DNA of 64,000 nucleotides from positions 1 to 64,000 of the forward strand of contig MEDY01000021.1 of assembly GCA_001724265.1 (NCBI GenBank), given 5' to 3'. Positions 43,051-57,300 of the stretch are shown one piece after another; the first letter of the stretch is position 1, and each line of letters begins with the position of its first letter. Under the pieces are notes generated by a model. The model worked only from the letters and a program-made list of their open reading frames with translations. It searched no databases and was not told the DNA's origin. A program made the translations under genes and the position numbers. This DNA is from Rhizaria sp. SCN 62-66 (lineage: Eukaryota > Rhizaria, unplaced).

Positions 43051-45522
43051 ATGAGGCATTCAGTGGTGCTGTGTCTTCTCCTCGCCGTGGCGGCCGCGTT
43101 CGCCTCGGAGCTGGAGAACACCACAGCGGCTCCTGCGTTCCCGTGGCAGCGCCCGCCCGTGCAGGGCGCGGCGCCGCCCGGGCGCGCCGGTGTGTCGGCG
43201 TCCCTCGCCGGCAACGACCTCGTCGTCATCGGCGGCTGCGAGCACGACATCTCCTGCGTCTCGGACGTCCACATCTACGACACCAACGCCGGTGTTTGGT
43301 CGACGGTCTATTCGGGCGCGCAGAACACGGACCCCGAGAAGTCTCTGCTGTCGCAGATCGTGCTCCCTCCCCGTGGCTACCACTCCGCCACGGCCGTGAA
43401 CCAGCCCGCACAGGCCGCGTACCTCAACAAGCCCGCGTACAAGGTCTACGTCTTCGGTGGCCAGTCTTCCAACGGCTTCCGCAACGACATGTTCACCTTC
43501 GAGACGGCGACGCGCCAGTGGTCCAAGCCCCTCACGCCGGCGGGCGCCCCCAGCGAGCGCGCGGGACACTCGACGGTCCAGTACAAGGACAAGCTCATGC
43601 TCTTCGGTGGCAACACCGCCGCGGGCTTCGCCAACGACGTCTGGCAGTACGACATGCGGCTGAACACGTGGACGCCGCTCGAGACCAAGGGCACCGCGCC
43701 CCCGCCCAGTGCGTACCACACGACGACGCTCGTCGGCGACTTGCTCTACGTCTACGGCGGCCGCAACGACCGCGGCGTACTCGGCCAGGACGTCTTCGTG
43801 CTCGACCTGACTATCCTGTCGTGGTCCAAGCCCATCCTGCAGGGCCACACACCCGCCCCGCGCCACGGCCACGTCGCGTCGGTCAGCGGCAGCAAGATCT
43901 TCTTCTTCGCCGGCTGCGACATCACGCGCAAGACTTGCTACGACGACGTTCCCGTGCTCGACACCGAGAAGCTCATGTGGGTCACCCCCATGCCCCGCCC
44001 CGGCGGCCCCAACGCCGTGCTGCCCTTCCCCGCGGAGGTGGCCGCCGTCAATGCGGCCACTGCCGGGGTCGTAGCGATCACCGCCAATCAGGTACGTCTT
44101 TGGCCATAGAACATACTGTGGGAAGTCTGTTTGTTTGCTAAACGTGAAGCAGATAGTAAAATAGGGGGGTATAAATAGAAACTATCTGCTGTGATATTTT
44201 TTGACTCTTTGTTTTTCTTTCCTCCATGTGTTGGCTCGCGCTCCTATGATCTGATCTCTTGATTTCTCCTGTCCTCACCACTCAAATTGTTCCTCGGTCT
44301 TGCTTTTTTTTTGCTTTCACACACACAGGGTGCGTCTGCGACCAAGGCTGGCTCCGCGATGCTGAACTCGCTGCCCCTGGGCGCCGCCAGCTTCCTCGAG
44401 CTCGGCGCCACGTTCTCCCCGTCCTCCGCCCCCAGCAACGCGCTCGCGCCCGCCGTGCCGCGCCGCCGCCGTTCCACGGCGTACCGCTCGACGCAGGCCT
44501 TCCCCAACGGCGTGCTGCTTGAGGGAGAAGTGCCCGAGATCTACCGGGAGGCCGACTTCGCCCCCGCGGCCAGCAAGGACACCACCGTGTACCTCTTCTA
44601 CTACGACGACGGCACTCCCGTCCCCGCGAGCGCTGTCCCTCACGGCAACGCCGCCGGCGCGTCGCTGCTTGAGGCGGACCCGGCTGCTGCTGCTCCCGCT
44701 GCTGCTGCTCCCGCCGCTGCTGCTCCTGCTCCTGCTGCTTCCCCTGCTCCTGCTGCTGCCGCGCCCGCCGCCGCCGCTGCCCCTGCCGCCGCTGCCCCTG
44801 CCGCCGCTCCCGCCGCTGCTCCCGCCGTTGCTGCCAAGCCCGCTGCCGCTGCTGCTGCCGTTGCCTCCGCCGTTGTTGCTGCCATCACCAACAACACCAC
44901 CCCCGCTGCGGCCCCCGCCGCGCCCGCTGCTCCTGCTGCGCCCGCTGCTCCCCTGGGCGGCAACGGCACCGCCCCCGCCAACGCCACCAACGCGACCGCC
45001 GCCGTGCCGCCGCCGGGCACCGTGCCCGTGGTGACGGGCAACGGCACCATCGTCCACATCAGCAACACGAGCGCGGGCGCCAACGCCACGCGCGCGGCCA
45101 ACGCCACCGCTGCGCTGCCCTTCACGGTTGACAACGTTATCAAGTCGGGCAACCTGTCGTTCACGCCGCACGCCAACATCTCCGGCACGGTCGCGATCCC
45201 CGCTCCCGTGGCGGCGGCTAACGTTACCAAGGAGACGCTGCCCAAGATCCTCGGCCTCAAGAACCTCATCGACCGGACTGCAGCGCAGCAGCGCGACCGT
45301 GAGACGTTTGACGCGCAGCATAAGGCCAACAACCCCGAGCCCGTGCCCTACACTGGCACCATGGCCGCGCCCGCGGGCCACAGCTACGCGGGCGCGTTCG
45401 TGGCCGATGGACAGAAGCTCATCGTCTTCGGCGGCTGCCAACTCTTCGGCGACAAGTGCGGCGGAGATGTGCTGTTCATGCACGTCAACCCCAAGATCGA
45501 GTACCAGATCGCGCTGCGGTAA
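43051..45522 (+). CDS. Secreted kelch-repeat protein with Ala/Pro linker
   Basis: Two exons, 43051-44091 and 44329-45522, encode 744 residues (stop TAA). The donor is GTACGT. A signal peptide, MRHSVVLCLLLAVAAAFA, precedes five or so kelch blades in exon 1 (VVIGGCEHD, VYVFGGQSSNGFRND, LMLFGGNTAAGFAND, YVYGGRNDRG, FFFAGCDITRK). Exon 2 starts with a linker of about 300 residues that includes a long Ala/Pro tract and several N-glycosylation sequons (NGT, NAT, NTS). It ends with one more blade, LIVFGGCQLFGDKCGGDVLF. Paired cysteines in the first, fifth and last blades could form disulfides. Kelch propellers bind proteins or sugars; no catalytic residues are visible. It may have a lumenal or surface role. 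The ATG is chosen over one 45 nt upstream because it gives the cleaner signal peptide. Confidence 0.85.
44679..44960 (+). repeat. Ala/Pro codon repeat in kelch protein linker
   Basis: GCTGCTGCTCCC-like units encode alternating short Ala runs and Pro, about 90 residues. This expansion separates the last kelch blade from the others. Confidence 0.75.
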
Positions 45523-46307
45523 GCGAAATACAAGCGCACGCAGTGTGGTTGAGTAAGGGACTGATTAGCGTAAGAAAAAAGGAAGGGCCCAACATATAAA
45601 GCGAAACTTGTGCTGTTTTTTAATGACTGGAAGTTAGCTTTGCCTGGGTGGGTCTTGAGGAAAGAGCACCTGGGATAGTGTCGGAAGACACGAACATACA
45701 GCAAATATTCAAAGCATTATATTGTCTATGATACAACTGCACTAGCATACTCTTCTTGTATGTGGAATTGATATGATCACTCTCTGTTTATTCATGCTTT
45801 TGTATGCCGCGAAGTGACAGTACCACAAGTGGACCGCGAACGGCTACTCTGACGAGAGAGGGACAAAGGAGGCGTCCGATCTTGAGGCCCAAAATATACA
45901 CAACTTATCCCTGTATACGGAATGTCTCGGGTACTCTGCGATTAGATACGATTTAATTTATCTGTAATCATTTTGAGAATCTGCCCAAATGGCTTCTGTC
46001 GCCTGTTAATCGTCTTCTCACTACCACCTTCTTCGTAACCTCTCCCATTGCGCTTGGCCTCCTCCTACTCGTCTCTAGGCGAACGCCACAAGCCCTACTA
46101 GCGCTCTGAACGCTGAAGCGCTCTTTACTCAAACAAAAAACCGTTTAGACTCACCCTTGGCACTGCGCGCTCGCGCCTGCTCTCGCACAGTCGCCTTTTC
46201 TTCCCAATACCTACTCAGGCCGACGCACACTCTCGCGTCAATTCATTCTTCTTTCGAGAGCGCGCTCACACCAGCAGCAGCACAACAGAACAACCACAGA
46301 CAGCAAC
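45523..46307. promoter_or_regulatory. Promoter region of the START-domain gene
   Basis: A 785-bp spacer between tandem plus-strand genes. It holds two direct copies of AGCGCTCT (46100-46107 and 46117-46124) and a related GAGAGCGCGCTC about 45-55 nt before the ATG. No coding region is seen. Confidence 0.4.
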
Positions 46308-49300
46308 ATGGGCGCGACGTGCTCCCAGGAGCGTCCCGTGGAGAAGGTCAACATGTACGACAAACAGCGCATGTGGACCACCTACTCCCTGGTAAACCGT
46401 GACGAGCGCGAGCTTGACAGCAATCAAAGCCACGAATTCTGGCCTGGTGTTCTCGGCTTCGACCGCGAAGTCATCCGCCTTGACCGCGGCTGCTGCGCTG
46501 ACGACTCCCTTGACCAGACCTACGGCATCCCGGACGTGCGCGTGCTGGAAGATGACGATGACCCCGAGCCCACCGCCGGCTCCAAAGACAAGGACGACAA
46601 CCGTCCAAAGCCAAAGCCCGCCGAGCTTAAGCCGACAGTCACTCTCCGCGGCGCGCACGACGACATCTGGTTTGATGATATCTACGATGCAACGAACAAG
46701 CTCGCCACTTCGCGCGATTTCGTCGCTTTGAACGAAAAGGAGACAGAGCAGCTTCAGCGTATGCGTGAGGAGCGCCCCGCTTTCTCCCGCCTCACCAAGC
46801 ACGACTCCAGCCTCAGCAACTCCAACCCCGACGCAAACGCGGCCATTACTGACAGCGCCTCCGACGCCTCTGCGGCCGCCTCCGCGACCTCAGCCTCCGC
46901 GGAGACCACCGACGCCGCTTCCCCCGACGACACCGACGACCTTGAGGGCGGCGGCTTATCCACCGCGGCCCTCTTGGCCAAGCACGGTCCGCTGTCGCTG
47001 GGCGGCGGCACGGGCGAGGGCGGCGCTGAGGGTGAGACGGGCGACGGCCCGGCCTCCGGCGACACGCCGACGCCGCTGCCGACTTACACGCCCCGCACGC
47101 GCGAAGCGATGCAGAAGGAAGCCGAGGCCGAGGCCGAGTCGGACGGCGGCATTTCGCCCGATGAGGAGGACTCACCCGCAGAGCTCATTGACGAGCTGCT
47201 TGGCAACGCCGACTCGGACGAGTCCGCCTCGGACGACGACAACGAGGCCAAGCACGCCGACGACAATGGCGAAGACCACGGTGAAGGCGAAGGCGTTGAC
47301 AGGGAGAAGGCGCAGAAGGCTGCCGCAGAGCGCGCCGAACGCGCCGAGCGCCGCCGCCAGCGCCGCGCGCGCGACCCGCGCACGCAGTATCGCATCATGA
47401 TGGCGATGCTCAACGGCATGTCCCGCGACCAGGCCGCCGCCTACGACCGCGAGCTCCGCGTCGCCGAGCGCGCCGCCCGCAAGGCGCAGCGCAAGGCGCT
47501 TGCGGCCTCGCTCGGCATGACCGAGGAGCAGGTTGTCGCGCTCGCCGCCGAGGTGCGCGACCGCGAGCGCGCGGAGAAGCTTGCGCGGCTGCAGGCGGAG
47601 CGCGCGGCGCGGCGTGCGGCGCGCGAGGAAGTCAAGCTCGCGAAGCAGACGCTGCGCGAGGCCCACCACAAGGCGTGGGAGGAGAAGCAGATCGCCCGCG
47701 CGCTGGCCGCGGAGCGCGCGCGACAGGAGGCCGAGGCCGAGGAGCACCGCGCCGCGATGGAGCGGCTCGCGCGCGTCGCTGCCGGTCTTGACGGGCCTGC
47801 CGCCGTGGCGCGCGAGACGTACGACTTCTCGCACATCAAGTTCGGTATTCTCACCGAGGAAGAAAAGATCCGCAACGAGCTCAAGGAGGAGGCGCAGACT
47901 GAGGAAGAGAAGGCCGAAGAAGAGCGCCGCCACCTCCGCGCCCTTCGCCGCGCGCGCCGTCTGGGACTCACGGGCGAGGCGCTCCAGGCGTACTTGGCCC
48001 GCGAAAAGGCCAAGGCGGACGAAGAGCGCCGCGCGCGCCGTGACGCCATCGCGGCCGGCGGCGCGGACGCCGCCGCCGCGGCTGCCGCCGCCGAGGCTGC
48101 CGAGGCCTCCGACGGCGCAGGCAAGGTGCGCCGGCCCGGCACGCGTCTCCCGCCCGGCTTCCGCATGCCCGAGGCCGAGGCCGATGCGCTGGCGCAGATC
48201 CGCGTCGCCGCGGCATCTGCGCAGGCGCGCAAGGATGCAGGCGTCACTGGCGACGAGGACGAGGACTTTAGGGACGACGAGCACGCTCATGGCCCTTCTC
48301 ACAGCCACGGTGACGACCACGTCGCGCCGCCCGGCGGCGCCAGCACAGCCTCTGCCGCGGCCATCTCCGCCGTCGTGGCCGCCGAGACCGAGGCGTTGTC
48401 GTACGAGGCCGCCCAGCAGCAGCGCGCAGCCACCGAGGCCGCCGCGCTGGCCAAACTGCACCTGCCGCCCGTGGCGCAGGGCGACGAAGGCACGACGCAC
48501 CTCCAGGTCGCACCCAAGGGCCGCGTCGACCCCGCCAAGGAGGTGATCGAAGAGGGCGTGCGCTTGATCAACGAGAACGAGCTGAGGTGGTGGGAAGAGA
48601 AGCTTCTGTCGAAGCTGTCCTCTGACTGGTCATCGTTCTCGAAGGAAAAGGGCAAGTTCCGCATGTTTAAGGCCAAGATCTCCGCGCTCGATCTCGCCAA
48701 CGCGCCTCAGTCCGGCCTGCAGGCGTTCATCAGTGAGATCTTTATTCCGCATTCGACGCCGATGCAGGTGTTCCACTCGCTCTACGACCTCGACGCGCGC
48801 AAGTCGTGGGATCTTGGGTACCTGAAGAACGAGGTGACCCATGAGTTCCAGGGCCACCCGTTCCACAACGAGGTCTGGTTCACGCGTAACGAGGTCCCCA
48901 TGATCAAATCGCGCGACTTCCTCTGCATCCGTGCCTACACAATGTACCGCGACCTCCGCACCCTGTTCAAGCACCGTCTCGCCAAGACGGATATGAGCGA
49001 CGCCGAGGCCGCCAAGTGTATCATCCCCGCGCGGTACGAGTCGCGCGAGGCCCTGCGCGCGGACGCCGCCGGTGAAATCGCGGCGATTAGCTACATGTAC
49101 CGCTCGATTGACCACCACTCGGTTCCGGAGAACAAGGACACGTTGCGCGCGTGGTCGCAGGGCGCGGCGTTCATCTACCGCGTCCCGGCGCCCACCGACG
49201 GGCTTGGCGAGGGCTTGAACCCGCCCGACGAGACGCTGACGCAGGGCCGCGAGGGCTGCATGGTGTACTTCGTGTCCGCCACCGACCCCCGCGGATCGAT

Positions 49301-49403
49301 TCCTTCTTTCCTGGTCAACACGGCCGGCGTGTCGGGGTTTAAGGACTGGGTCAACAAGTTCACCAATCACCACCTCAAGATGCACGATAACTCCACCGCG
49401 TAA
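46308..49403 (+). CDS. N-acylated protein with C-terminal START-like lipid-binding domain
   Basis: A single exon encodes 1,031 residues (stop TAA). The start MGATCSQERP fits N-myristoylation on Gly2 and palmitoylation on Cys5, so membrane anchoring is likely. Residues about 140-330 are acidic and low in complexity. Residues about 330-640 form a long charged helix of Arg/Ala/Glu (for example RDRERAEKLARLQAERAARR). A START-type domain fills about 755-1028, with FHSLYDLDARKSWDLGYLK, PMIKSRDFLCIR, YMYRSIDH and SIPSFLVNTAGVSGFKDWV. Known START domains bind lipids or sterols in a deep pocket; the ligand cannot be told. Coupling of an acyl anchor, a rod and a lipid-transfer module suggests a membrane-contact or membrane-sensing role, which is inference. 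Confidence 0.85.
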   Translation: MGATCSQERPVEKVNMYDKQRMWTTYSLVNRDERELDSNQSHEFWPGVLGFDREVIRLDRGCCADDSLDQTYGIPDVRVLEDDDDPEPTAGSKDKDDNRPKPKPAELKPTVTLRGAHDDIWFDDIYDATNKLATSRDFVALNEKETEQLQRMREERPAFSRLTKHDSSLSNSNPDANAAITDSASDASAAASATSASAETTDAASPDDTDDLEGGGLSTAALLAKHGPLSLGGGTGEGGAEGETGDGPASGDTPTPLPTYTPRTREAMQKEAEAEAESDGGISPDEEDSPAELIDELLGNADSDESASDDDNEAKHADDNGEDHGEGEGVDREKAQKAAAERAERAERRRQRRARDPRTQYRIMMAMLNGMSRDQAAAYDRELRVAERAARKAQRKALAASLGMTEEQVVALAAEVRDRERAEKLARLQAERAARRAAREEVKLAKQTLREAHHKAWEEKQIARALAAERARQEAEAEEHRAAMERLARVAAGLDGPAAVARETYDFSHIKFGILTEEEKIRNELKEEAQTEEEKAEEERRHLRALRRARRLGLTGEALQAYLAREKAKADEERRARRDAIAAGGADAAAAAAAAEAAEASDGAGKVRRPGTRLPPGFRMPEAEADALAQIRVAAASAQARKDAGVTGDEDEDFRDDEHAHGPSHSHGDDHVAPPGGASTASAAAISAVVAAETEALSYEAAQQQRAATEAAALAKLHLPPVAQGDEGTTHLQVAPKGRVDPAKEVIEEGVRLINENELRWWEEKLLSKLSSDWSSFSKEKGKFRMFKAKISALDLANAPQSGLQAFISEIFIPHSTPMQVFHSLYDLDARKSWDLGYLKNEVTHEFQGHPFHNEVWFTRNEVPMIKSRDFLCIRAYTMYRDLRTLFKHRLAKTDMSDAEAAKCIIPARYESREALRADAAGEIAAISYMYRSIDHHSVPENKDTLRAWSQGAAFIYRVPAPTDGLGEGLNPPDETLTQGREGCMVYFVSATDPRGSIPSFLVNTAGVSGFKDWVNKFTNHHLKMHDNSTA

Positions 49404-49968
49404 TTAGTGTCGCGGCGTGAGAGTGCGAGTTGATTGACATGTGCTTGATGGAGTTCGGGGAATACTAGCTTTGTGATGCTAGCAAAGATAAAGTTATATT
49501 CAGAGTTTAGCCGTGTACTTGGACGTGTCTACCTTCATGAATAGGATAATACACAGAGGTCGCAATATTTTAGGAAATCAATTCAGACCTCGTTGTGTGC
49601 GCAAGTGTGAGTCTTTGTATTTGCTGGAGCGGGAAATATAAACATAGAAATTCGTGACTGTCACGAGCACGCTTTACACAAAGATACACCATCACAAGTG
49701 CAGGACGAGTGAACAAAGTACATGTACATCGTACCAGAAGTGAAGTGTTAAGCTGAAAAGCCGTGTTTGCTGTGCAAAATGAGCACGACAAACTGGGGAG
49801 TTGAAATAAGGATAGAACAAAGAGTGCCTTGCTTCGTCAAAGCAAGACATCCTGAAAATTAACAAAACAAAACATCGGGAAATTACCACACAAGACTCTA
49901 TCACATCGTAATCCCAAAGAGTCTGTGTCGATACTCTCGGCAGGATATAAGTACGTGCGAGAACTGAC
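49404..49968. other. Convergent 3' spacer
   Basis: AT-rich spacer between the START-protein and IMP dehydrogenase genes. No extra gene or clear AATAAA signal is seen. Confidence 0.35.
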
Positions 49969-52069
<2,101 letters not shown>

Positions 52070-54386
52070 CGAGACCGTCTGCGCCTCGTGGGCGCGCTCC
52101 TCGGACTGGTGGCGGCGCACGCCGACCACGGTCTGCAGGAGGTCCTCGGACTGTTGTGAGGTGAGGGGTAGCCAGCGAAGCAACAAGAGAGCGTGAGAAA
52201 GATAAGAGGGAGTGGATTATCATGGAGTGAGATAAAAAGAGATCGTGTGACGGGTAATTTGGTCCAGAGACAATATAACGGTTGAAACTAGTATAATTGA
52301 ACACTTCACACCGTATACTTTGTGTATATGCGTTCAGCTAATGAGTGTGAGAATATATGCCAGGAATAGCGGGTAAGGCGAATGGAGTGGGAACGTACGA
52401 GGTCGGCCTTAGGGCTGGACGTAGCAGTAGGGCACGTGTAAGTGGTGACACCACAGCAGGACATTGCTGGTCTAAAATACCATCAAATACAAACAACGAG
52501 AGCATATGGCGTTCGTTTCGAGGAACACATAATGTAGAAATTGGCGGGGAGGGGCCGGAAGTGAGCTGTGGTCGTCGAGAAGAAAAACCATAAATCACAA
52601 TTATCACAATGTATATGGCCAAATGTGCAGGTACCAAGCTGGTATTTCTGCACAGCAACTACTGGAACATACTGTAAGCTGGCTTTGTACGCTGTAGTGA
52701 AGATATGTGTTGCGCTAGGGATGCATAATAGCAATGGCGGGAAGGGCTAGTGACGTCTCTACCTGGACTTCCTTAGGTAGGTTCAGTTGACGTGCACAAT
52801 GGCCTCAAAAGAAGCTCGTATATAGAGAAAATGACAAACACCCCAACACGGTGTTATAAAAACAAATCAATTCCGGTATCAACGGGCTATGCAACGCATA
52901 GCCAGAGAGAAGCTCCGCGCGCCGCACCTAATGACGCGGCTCGCAGTTGGTCGGCCGTCGATCAAAAAGTGACCGTGAGCGCGATGGTGGGATCGAGATC
53001 CAGAAACGCAAACAAAGACGTATCCAACCAAGTGTCATATGGTCGTGGTAGTCGAATTATACCATAACATTGGATAGTTCATTGACCAAAATCATGAAGT
53101 TCCAAATGATTGCTTATGTTACGAAGGGTTGATCGTGTGGCGCGTTTTTTCCTTCAGGTCAAAGTAGAGATCTGAACAGCAGCCAAAACGACTGTCTCTC
53201 TCCGTCCTCACGTAAAAACGGGGTACTAGTATGGAGCTGGAGACCGCATAGTTATCAGCTTCGCCTCGTTGGCTATGATGTCGGCCGCGTGACTGCCGTG
53301 ATGTGACACTGCGCATTGAGAGTTGCTCCACGTCTTGTCGTTGTTATTGAAAACGACACTGCCTGCCCTACTGGCACCACTTATGATGCGTGATGTGCGG
53401 GCTCTTCAGCCTTGAGCTCGTCGAGGCGTTGATGGGTGTACATCGCGGTAGGATCGCCGTCGTTCTTTGTGTGCTCGTTCAGAGCATGCCGTTGTGCATG
53501 CGGTCTTCGACGTAGCTCTGTGTGGGTCTGCCTGATGACTTATCAGACAGATTGGCAATTTCATCGCAAGATGATGGGCCTCGTCGATCCAAGTCTGAGT
53601 ATATCACCATCAAATGCTTTTAAATACCCCAACATATTTATTTCTCCGTAAGTGTCACTATCCCTTAAAAGGGCCGGCATACTGAGAGAGTAAGGCATAT
53701 CTCACTCACAAAAATGAGTATACTTGAAATAATAAAGCTAAAACCAAAAACAAAATGCACAATTAAGCTAATCATAAAGATCTTGAATTCTCATAGCTAG
53801 CAGTATAGAGCTCAGCTATCAAGTTTAATGTAACTTGCTCACGGTCATCTAGGACAAGGCTGGGGGTTGCAGAGTAGTGAGGCCGCAGGTCAAAGCGTAT
53901 TGCAAGTCATGTCAAGCCAGGGCTTACTTTCGTACAAACATGGCACCCACTGAATAATCAAGATATGCACTCCTTGGTGGCGGAAATAACCATTAATAAT
54001 ATTGAGAATGTCTGTGAGGGATACGCGCGAAGCGTATAGTCCTGGGAAAAGTTTGCAAGGATGAGACTTCGAGTGTGAGGGCTCAAATTCACTCCCCCCA
54101 TATCCCTGTTCTCCCTGCCGATGTACATGCACTCGTGAGGATAATAGTGTAAGCTCCCATATCGCAAGCCCTGATTTCTTTCTGCTGGGCGTGAGTCCCG
54201 TTCAAATTCCGCCTCAAATCGACTTTCTTTTGCCGCCCTATTTTGAATTTGACCTCACTAGCCTTCGCGCCCACAGTCATCCAGACCCTCCACACCACCA
54301 TATCAGCCACATCTGCCACCCCAGCGTGTTTCTAACCTTTCGCTGGCCCTCGCGCCTCATTCCCAGCCTCTCGCTTGCTTCCCCGC
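52070..54386. other. Largest gene-poor gap, 2.3 kb
   Basis: It holds the 5' flank of the IMP dehydrogenase gene (with a likely 3' splice site at 52151) and the promoter of the Gln/Ala-rich gene. In between I see no gene with coding-like codon use. A perfect inverted repeat GGCTATG / CATAGCC lies at 52885-52903. A short minus-strand open segment at 53381-53539 looks coding-like and is listed separately. No tRNA or snRNA was recognised. Confidence 0.45.
53381..53539 (-). pseudogene. Possible coding remnant or orphan exon, 52 codons
   Basis: A minus-strand segment between two TAA codons reads as a hydrophilic peptide ending AMYTHQRLDELKAEEPAHHAS. Its G/C third positions stand out from the surrounding AT-rich sequence. 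An AG at CAGGCAG in its upstream part could be an acceptor. No upstream exon with a start was found. It may be the last exon of a missed gene, a decayed copy, or chance. Confidence 0.25.
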
Positions 54387-57300
54387 ATGAGCAGTGTGCC
54401 GCAAGTCCCCGTCGCAGGCGCCTCAGCCGACGCCTCCGACCTCACCTCCCCACCTCCTCAGTCGGCTCCACTGGGCGCTCTGCCACCCGTGCCGAGCATC
54501 CCCACTGTCGTCGTGCCGCAGTTCCTCATCGGACAGCCCCCGCAGCCGACGCAGTCCTCGGCCACCGCGGCTTCCCCCACTGATGGCTCTTCCGCCGCTT
54601 CCGGGGGCCTCCAGTCCGACGCCGACGTCGACGGCAACAGTAACGCTAACAAGCCCTCCGACGCCGCTGCTGCTGCAGCTGACTCAGTTGCTGCAGCCAA
54701 CGGTGCCCCGCGCCAGCAGCCGCCCCCACTTGGCTCTGACGCCGCTGCCGCGCAACAACAACAACAACAACAGCAGCAGCAGTACCAGCAGGCACTCGCC
54801 GGCATGGGCATGATGCGTCCGCCGGGCGCCGCCGGTGCCCCCGCGCCCGCCGCCGCCGCCCCGGCCGCCTCCGCGAGCCACCTGCCGTACATTTCCCTGC
54901 CGCCGATGACGCAGATGTCGCAGATGTCGCAGCTGCCCGCGCCGCTCGCGCCCCCGCCGCCGCCCCACGGCCAGCTCCCCGGTCAAATGGGGCCCCCTGG
55001 GCCCGGTCAGCTGGGCCCCGGGCCGCTCGCCGCGCCCGGCCACGGTCAGCTGACCGGCCCCGGTCAAATGGGTCCCCCCGGCCAGCTCAGCCAGCTCCCC
55101 GGGCAACTCCCCGGTCAAATGCCTCCCGCCACCGCTGCGCAGCATATGGCGGCCCTGCACGCCCACAGTCACGCGCACGGAACGCACGGGACCCACGGTC
55201 CGCTGGGCCCGCTCCTGACGCTCAACGACGTCGCCACCTCGGCCAGCAGCAGTGCCGCGCTTGCCACGCAGCTCCAGGCGCAGGCCAGTCAGATCCAGCA
55301 GGCCCAGGCCCAGGCGCAGGCGACGCAGCAGATGCAGGCACAGGCCATGGCCGCCGCGGCGGCCGCGCTCGCCGCTGCCCAGGGCCCCGCCGCAGCCGCA
55401 GCCGCCGCGGCCGCAGCCAACAGCGGCGCAATCAACAGCAGCAACAGCGGCGGGGGCGGCGCCGCCGCCAGCAGCAGCCGCAGCCCCGCGGGCTCCGAGG
55501 CCGACGCCGCCTCCCGTGGGGACGCCACCAGCGTCAACGGCGGTGGCGCCGGCGGTGACGGCGACGATGATCATGATGACGGCGGTGTGTCACAGAACAG
55601 CAAGCGCCGCCGCATCGCCTCTGGCCCCGGTGGCGCCGCGGGCAAGGACGACGGTGGCAACGTCACCGCCGCGCTGGCGGCCCCGCACCCGCCGCCGCAC
55701 GGCCACGCCCACGGTCACGCCCACGGTCATGCCCACGGTCACGCCCACGGACTCATGAACGTCGGGCTCCCCGGCGTCGGCGTCGGCGGTGTGGCTGTGG
55801 GCGTGCCCGCGATCGGACAAGTGCACATGCCGTCGCAGGCCGAGTCCTCCGCCGCCGCGGCCGCCGCCATCGCTGCCGCCGCGGCCGCTGCGAACCAGCA
55901 GCAGGCGCAGGCGCAAGCCCAAGTGCAGCAGCAGCAACAGCAGCAGCAGCAGCAGCAGGGCCAGCAAGGCCCGCAGCAGCTGCCGCCGCACCTGCAGCAG
56001 CACCACGCGCACAGCCACGGTCACTTGACCGCCGCCCACGGTCACCTGCACCCGGGGCCGCCGCACCCGCACGCGCACGCGCCGCCGCCACACCACGGCC
56101 ACGTGCCGCCGCCGCCGCACGCGCACCTGCACCCACACCAGCAGCATCAGCACCAGCACCCGCATCACCAGCTGCTGAGTGTGGACCCCAACGACATGGT
56201 CTCCGCCGCCGCCGCCGCTGCCGCCGTGGCCGCGTCCAACCAGCAGGCAGCGCAGAACCAGGCCCAGCAGCAGCAGCAGCAACAGCAACAGCAAGCGCAG
56301 CAGCAGATGCAGCAGCAGCAGGTAGTCGAGTCGCAGGTCGACGGAATGATCTTCCCCAGTAGCTCGACGGGCCGCAAGAAGTACACCGCCGAGCTCAAGC
56401 TGCAAATCGTGCAAGAGGCCATCTCTGAGGGCACGATGAAGATCTCCAAGAAGTACGGCGTCAACGCGCGCCAGATCCAGCGTTGGCGACACAACCAGGA
56501 CGACTTGAAGAAGATGGACCAGATGCAGACGCGCGTCAAGCCTTCCGGCCGGCCCCCGCTCTACGCCCACTTGCAGGAGGAGCTCGCGGACGAGGTATGT
56601 GCAATATGAAGCCGAATAACATATTCAATATAATGACACTTGATGAACACTGTTTTGCTATTATCGGCTTTGAGAAAACTTGACTCACACATATTTCTGC
56701 TGTAAACTTTTTAATTCAATTGTGTTGTTATTTTTTGCTGTCTAGGTGCGTCGCCGGTGCGATGAAGGCATGAAGGTAGACGCTACCTTCATCCGCAAGC
56801 GCATGGAAGAGTTGATCGAGAACGACCACACCCGTCGCGGTATCACCCAGCAGCAACAGCAGCAGCACCAGCAGGCTCAGCAACAGGCCCAGCAGCAACA
56901 GCAGCAGCAGCCGCAGCTGATGCACATGGACCCCATGATGGCGAGCCATTACCTGGCCCACGCGCAGCAGCACCAGCACATGGGGCCGCCCCCGCACGGC
57001 CAGCTGCCACCCCACGGCCACCCGGGCGCCCACGGTCACGGTCCTCACGGCCACCCGCCCGTGCCGGACCCGTCCGCGGTGGCCGTCGCCGGGCTCGACC
57101 CCAACGCCGTCTCGCTCGCCGCCGCCGCGGCCGCCGCGGCCGCCGCCGCCAACTCGCAGCCCCACGGCCACGGCGGCCCGCCCCCGCACAACCCGCTGGC
57201 GCCGCACGGCCCCCACGGGCCCCACGGGCAGCTCCCCGTCGGCGTCGTCGGCATGCCGCCCGGCGGCGCCGGCGCGGGCGGCAACAACCCCGCCGCCGCA

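Noticed and set aside
47172-48500. A 442-codon minus-strand open frame
   Set aside because: Antisense to the charged rod of the START-domain protein.
52885-52903. A hairpin as a transcription terminator
   Set aside because: Intrinsic terminators are not expected in a eukaryote and no T-run follows; kept only as an inverted repeat.
54199-54210. CGTTCAAATTCC as a tRNA B box
   Set aside because: The flanking bases do not form a T-arm stem and no A box or acceptor stem is present.
55590-56570. A 326-codon minus-strand open frame rich in Leu and Val
   Set aside because: It is the reverse reading of CAG/CAC/GCC repeats in the Gln/His-rich gene.
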